The translations under genes and the position numbers were made by a program. A stretch of DNA of 64,000 bases from Hirudinaria manillensis. Lineage: Eukaryota; Annelida; Clitellata; Hirudinida; Hirudinidae. Below are positions 61,039 to 64,000 of this stretch, piece by piece; positions within the stretch are counted from its first letter, which is position 1; each line of letters starts with the position of its first letter. The notes under the pieces were generated by a model that saw only the letters and a list, made by a program, of their open reading frames with translations, did not search any database and was not told the origin of the DNA. The DNA is taken from the NCBI GenBank assembly GCA_034509925.1, contig CM067526.1, positions 10,893,629 to 10,957,628 of the forward strand. Direction: 5' to 3'.

Positions 61039-61366
61039 CTTTGGATTTCGAACAGAGAAATGATTTTTAAACACCACTATAATGACAAGAGCTGATAGTG
61101 GAAAAAATTATTTATAAAAATATTTACAAGAAAACGAAGCCGTGCGAAGCCCGTAGGGTCTCGAGGGCCGACGGTGGACGGGTTTTGGAATGTGGAGTCA
61201 CAAATTGATCATTAGACAGTGAAAATTTTAAGATCAGGACGGGATCTTAGGGACTTAATTTGGCGAGACGCTGAACTTATCTGGTCCTCAGTCAATTTGG
61301 ATGGACCTCTTCCTTAAGACAATAATTGAGATCACATTTTATTAACTCACCAATCTTCCTTAATCT

Positions 61367-61566
61367 NNNNNNNNNNNNNNNNNNNNNNNNNNNNNNNNNN
61401 NNNNNNNNNNNNNNNNNNNNNNNNNNNNNNNNNNNNNNNNNNNNNNNNNNNNNNNNNNNNNNNNNNNNNNNNNNNNNNNNNNNNNNNNNNNNNNNNNNNN
61501 NNNNNNNNNNNNNNNNNNNNNNNNNNNNNNNNNNNNNNNNNNNNNNNNNNNNNNNNNNNNNNNNNN
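61367..61566. other. Assembly gap (200 N)
   Basis: Run of exactly 200 N, probably a placeholder of arbitrary length. Exons of the minus-strand gene may be missing inside it. Confidence 0.99.
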
Positions 61567-61948
61567 TTTTTTATAAGTTATTTTCTTGGCCCTGCATACA
61601 ATTGAATTGTTATTGATCATTAAACAGTGGTATTTAATAATTAACGTAATTTAAATGAAGCGAGTGCCTGCATTAATTTTGCTTTAAGAAAACATTCGCA
61701 TCAAAGCAGGAAAAATGATTTTCCTGAAACGAATTTCATAAGCAGTTATTTCGCAAAAACCTTTGCGCTCCGAAAGCCGTGGGATTACTAACAACCCCCG
61801 GGCTGCGGATTCAGAATTCCCCTGTGTGTACTTGGACCATCCCCCAATATCGCTTCCAAAGCTGTTTCTTCTAAAATCGACTGCCCCCCGTAGGGACGTT
61901 ACGCTGTTAATGTTAGAAGGGCATTAACTGAGAACATACACTCATTAC

Positions 61949-62204
61949 GATTTTGATTGATACTTGGTCTGTTCCTATAACCCAACCTCCGAGTGAACTA
62001 GGGATTCCACCATGGAAGTAAATTACGTCAATAGTCTCAATGGGTCTTTCTTTTTCGATATCCTCTGGACATTCCAGTGAAATCTCGCCTTTGGTTACCG
62101 AGGTGGAGAGATTCCTCGTTTCCTTTATTCTGTCGACCTTCCTGTCGAACGTTAGAGAGAAGGGTTTCTGTTCGATAACCAGCCACCACCAGTGATTAGC
62201 GGAT
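61949..62204 (-). CDS. Candidate internal exon of an extracellular protein (85 codons)
   Basis: After TTTAAG at 62205-62210 the minus strand is open for 85 codons with strong protein character (SANHWWWLVIEQKPFSLTFD ... TSVTKGEISLECPEDIEKE ... IDVIYFHGGIPSSLGGWVI) to a donor ATC|GTAATG. It contains no ATG until near its end. It lies in the same orientation as the 50-55 kb gene and could be one of its 5' exons, or a separate gene. Confidence 0.5.
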
Positions 62205-62210
62205 CTTAAA

Positions 62211-64000
62211 CCTATTGCTGGTGGTGGTTTAAATCAATGGCATAACTAAACTTTCAGCTCATTCGGCCATATCATTACAGGATTTATAGTTGGCAACCGA
62301 TCTTTTCGGATGGATTCAGGAAGTAGGAAGGAATGGATGGACGGAGTGGAGAGAGGGATGAATGCGATGAGGACTTCTCTGATCCATTTTCTGTGTAACG
62401 TCATCCACAAGATGTCAAAAGAACAACTATTTCACGGACGCGCACGAATGAGATTAGAGGATGTAAAGTCGAACCATAATCCAGAGACAAGTAATTTGAA
62501 TGGAGAAATTTTCCCGGAACACGTGTCGGACTGAATGAATGTTCAGATGATGTGTCATGCATCGCATAAGATCCCACGAAGTACACAAATCAAAATGGCT
62601 TCGTTCACGGTCCCTCAACGGGGTAAAGCCCTGTGCGGTAAACCGGTGGGTTGCGTTGTGCCAGGTTGAAGCGGACAAGCTGCGGCAGGAAAGATATTTC
62701 TGGCGCGAGGGGAGGACCTTTGCGGTCGGGTGAATGACGCTTCCGTGGAGTCCGACGTGACGTCAAACGCCCGGCGAGCAATGACACGCTTCTAAATCGC
62801 GGGACGCCCGGGCAGATACGCGAAGTCAAATTTACAAGCTCGATGGGAAAATCTGGAAAAGATCTCCGATTCGAAAACGACCAAATCTTGCTTTTCCAGC
62901 GATCTTGAGTGAAGATTAATGGCCTGAGAAATTAATTAAATCTCGCGCTGAAACAAATTGATGACGTATCTCCATCTGTGTCAATCTCTTAGCGAATGCG
63001 TTCCTCCAAAATCATTCGTCTCCTCAAATAGAAGCTTGTCTTGACAAAACCTGGACGACGACCTGTCAACTGTTACAACATCAATTTTCCGTTCATCTTC
63101 TTTGTTCGCCCCTTTGGGGGGGTTTCCTCCTGCTCTTCAAATCAGGAATTTGTTGTTTCCGCAATTTTCGGCTTCTGAGCGGAATATCAAGAGGCACCAA
63201 CGCGGACATCAAGCTGCTCGCGAAAGTAAATTCATTTTCAGATATTTCCAAGCTCTGCTATGAATTACAATAACATTCCTAAAGCACTGAATGGTGGAGT
63301 TTACATTGTATTTTTGATGTAGCTAATATTGTTGTTATTAATATTATTTTTAATCCTTTTATAATTATTTCTGTTTTGCGCAGGATCTTCTAAGATCTTA
63401 TTAAATCTGATTCAAATCTGAGTTTTCCTTTTTTGTCGCAGTGAAATGAACAGTTTTCGAGTTTCGGGGGGGGGTGCAAGTTGTTCAAATAAGATTATAA
63501 AGTATAATGATAAAATAGATGAGCTTTTTCCAAAAACATTTGAATTTGTGCATCAAAGGAGTTTATGTTGCTTATATATTGTTTATTTATTCATAAAGAT
63601 GGAATCCCAGGTAATGTGGTCCACTTACTTTCCTTGATGAGTTATTTTTACAACGGGCTATCGGGCCGAAGATATTGAACTTAACAAACTTGTTAAGCTT
63701 GATAAAATAATTATTTATTTAAAAATGTAATGCACAAAGTGGAAAAAGGTAACACCGACTTAATGAGAAAACCATTAATGGGAAAACGTATTCTGTTATT
63801 TTAATAATAATTTACCAATAATAAATTCATAAATAAAGTAAAATTTAATTGTCTTTATTAACTAATGGCCATATATTTAATTTATTTATTTATAAATAGA
63901 CATCGTCACTCATGGAATCACTCGCCACTTTACGTAGCGGAAGACCGCAATTCCTCGTAATTTGCCGCACGCCGACTTAAGAGGCGTCAGACCAAACAGC
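62211..64000. other. No gene supported
   Basis: Open frames on both strands here are short and none has a convincing splice or protein signal. The 5' end of the minus-strand gene may lie here or beyond the window. Confidence 0.4.

Overview
The window is AT-rich nuclear DNA of an invertebrate animal, most likely an arthropod. The evidence is small introns with GT-AG ends, many trinucleotide microsatellites, Helitron, LINE and Ty3/Gypsy debris, and a full-length homologue of bark beetle/Anakonda, a tricellular-junction protein known from arthropods. The species cannot be fixed from the sequence. Two hundred Ns at 61367-61566 mark a scaffold gap.

1-16.8 kb is a tandem duplication of a two-gene block on the minus strand, made of a leucine-rich-repeat gene and TMUB, a membrane ubiquitin-like protein. 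Unit 1 holds a decayed LRR copy at the window edge and an internally deleted TMUB pseudogene at about 10.0-10.45 kb. These are pushed apart by transposons: a CR1/L2-like LINE, a 173-bp solo LTR, a young 1.8-kb LTR element carrying a SAP-domain ORF (inserted in the very tip of a Helitron), a broken Ty3/Gypsy pol remnant, and the 3' part of a LINE with a restriction-like endonuclease. Unit 2 holds an LRR gene with seven phase-matched exons and an intact two-exon TMUB gene. A solo LTR in unit 1 is absent from the matching site of unit 2, so it inserted after the duplication.

16.8-34.7 kb is mostly non-coding. It contains a strong TATA/CCAAT core promoter at about 24.3-24.4 kb, a single-exon C2H2 zinc-finger transcription factor (492 aa) at 27-28.4 kb, and many microsatellites.

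34.7-49.9 kb is the bark/Anakonda gene, plus strand, 37 exons: signal peptide, three repeats of beta-helix/SRCR/CUB/beta-helix, a C-type lectin domain, a transmembrane helix and a cytoplasmic tail. Splice sites are intact, but about fourteen single-base frame breaks are scattered through it. I read these mainly as consensus errors. One intron is GC-AG and another contains a 308-bp Helitron.

50.4-62.2 kb carries a minus-strand multi-exon gene that I do not recognise. Six 3' exons (about 637 codons) join in perfect phase and end in a membrane helix. Further upstream exon-like segments lack ATG codons, so a simple ORF scan would miss them. This is the best candidate for an undescribed protein in the window.
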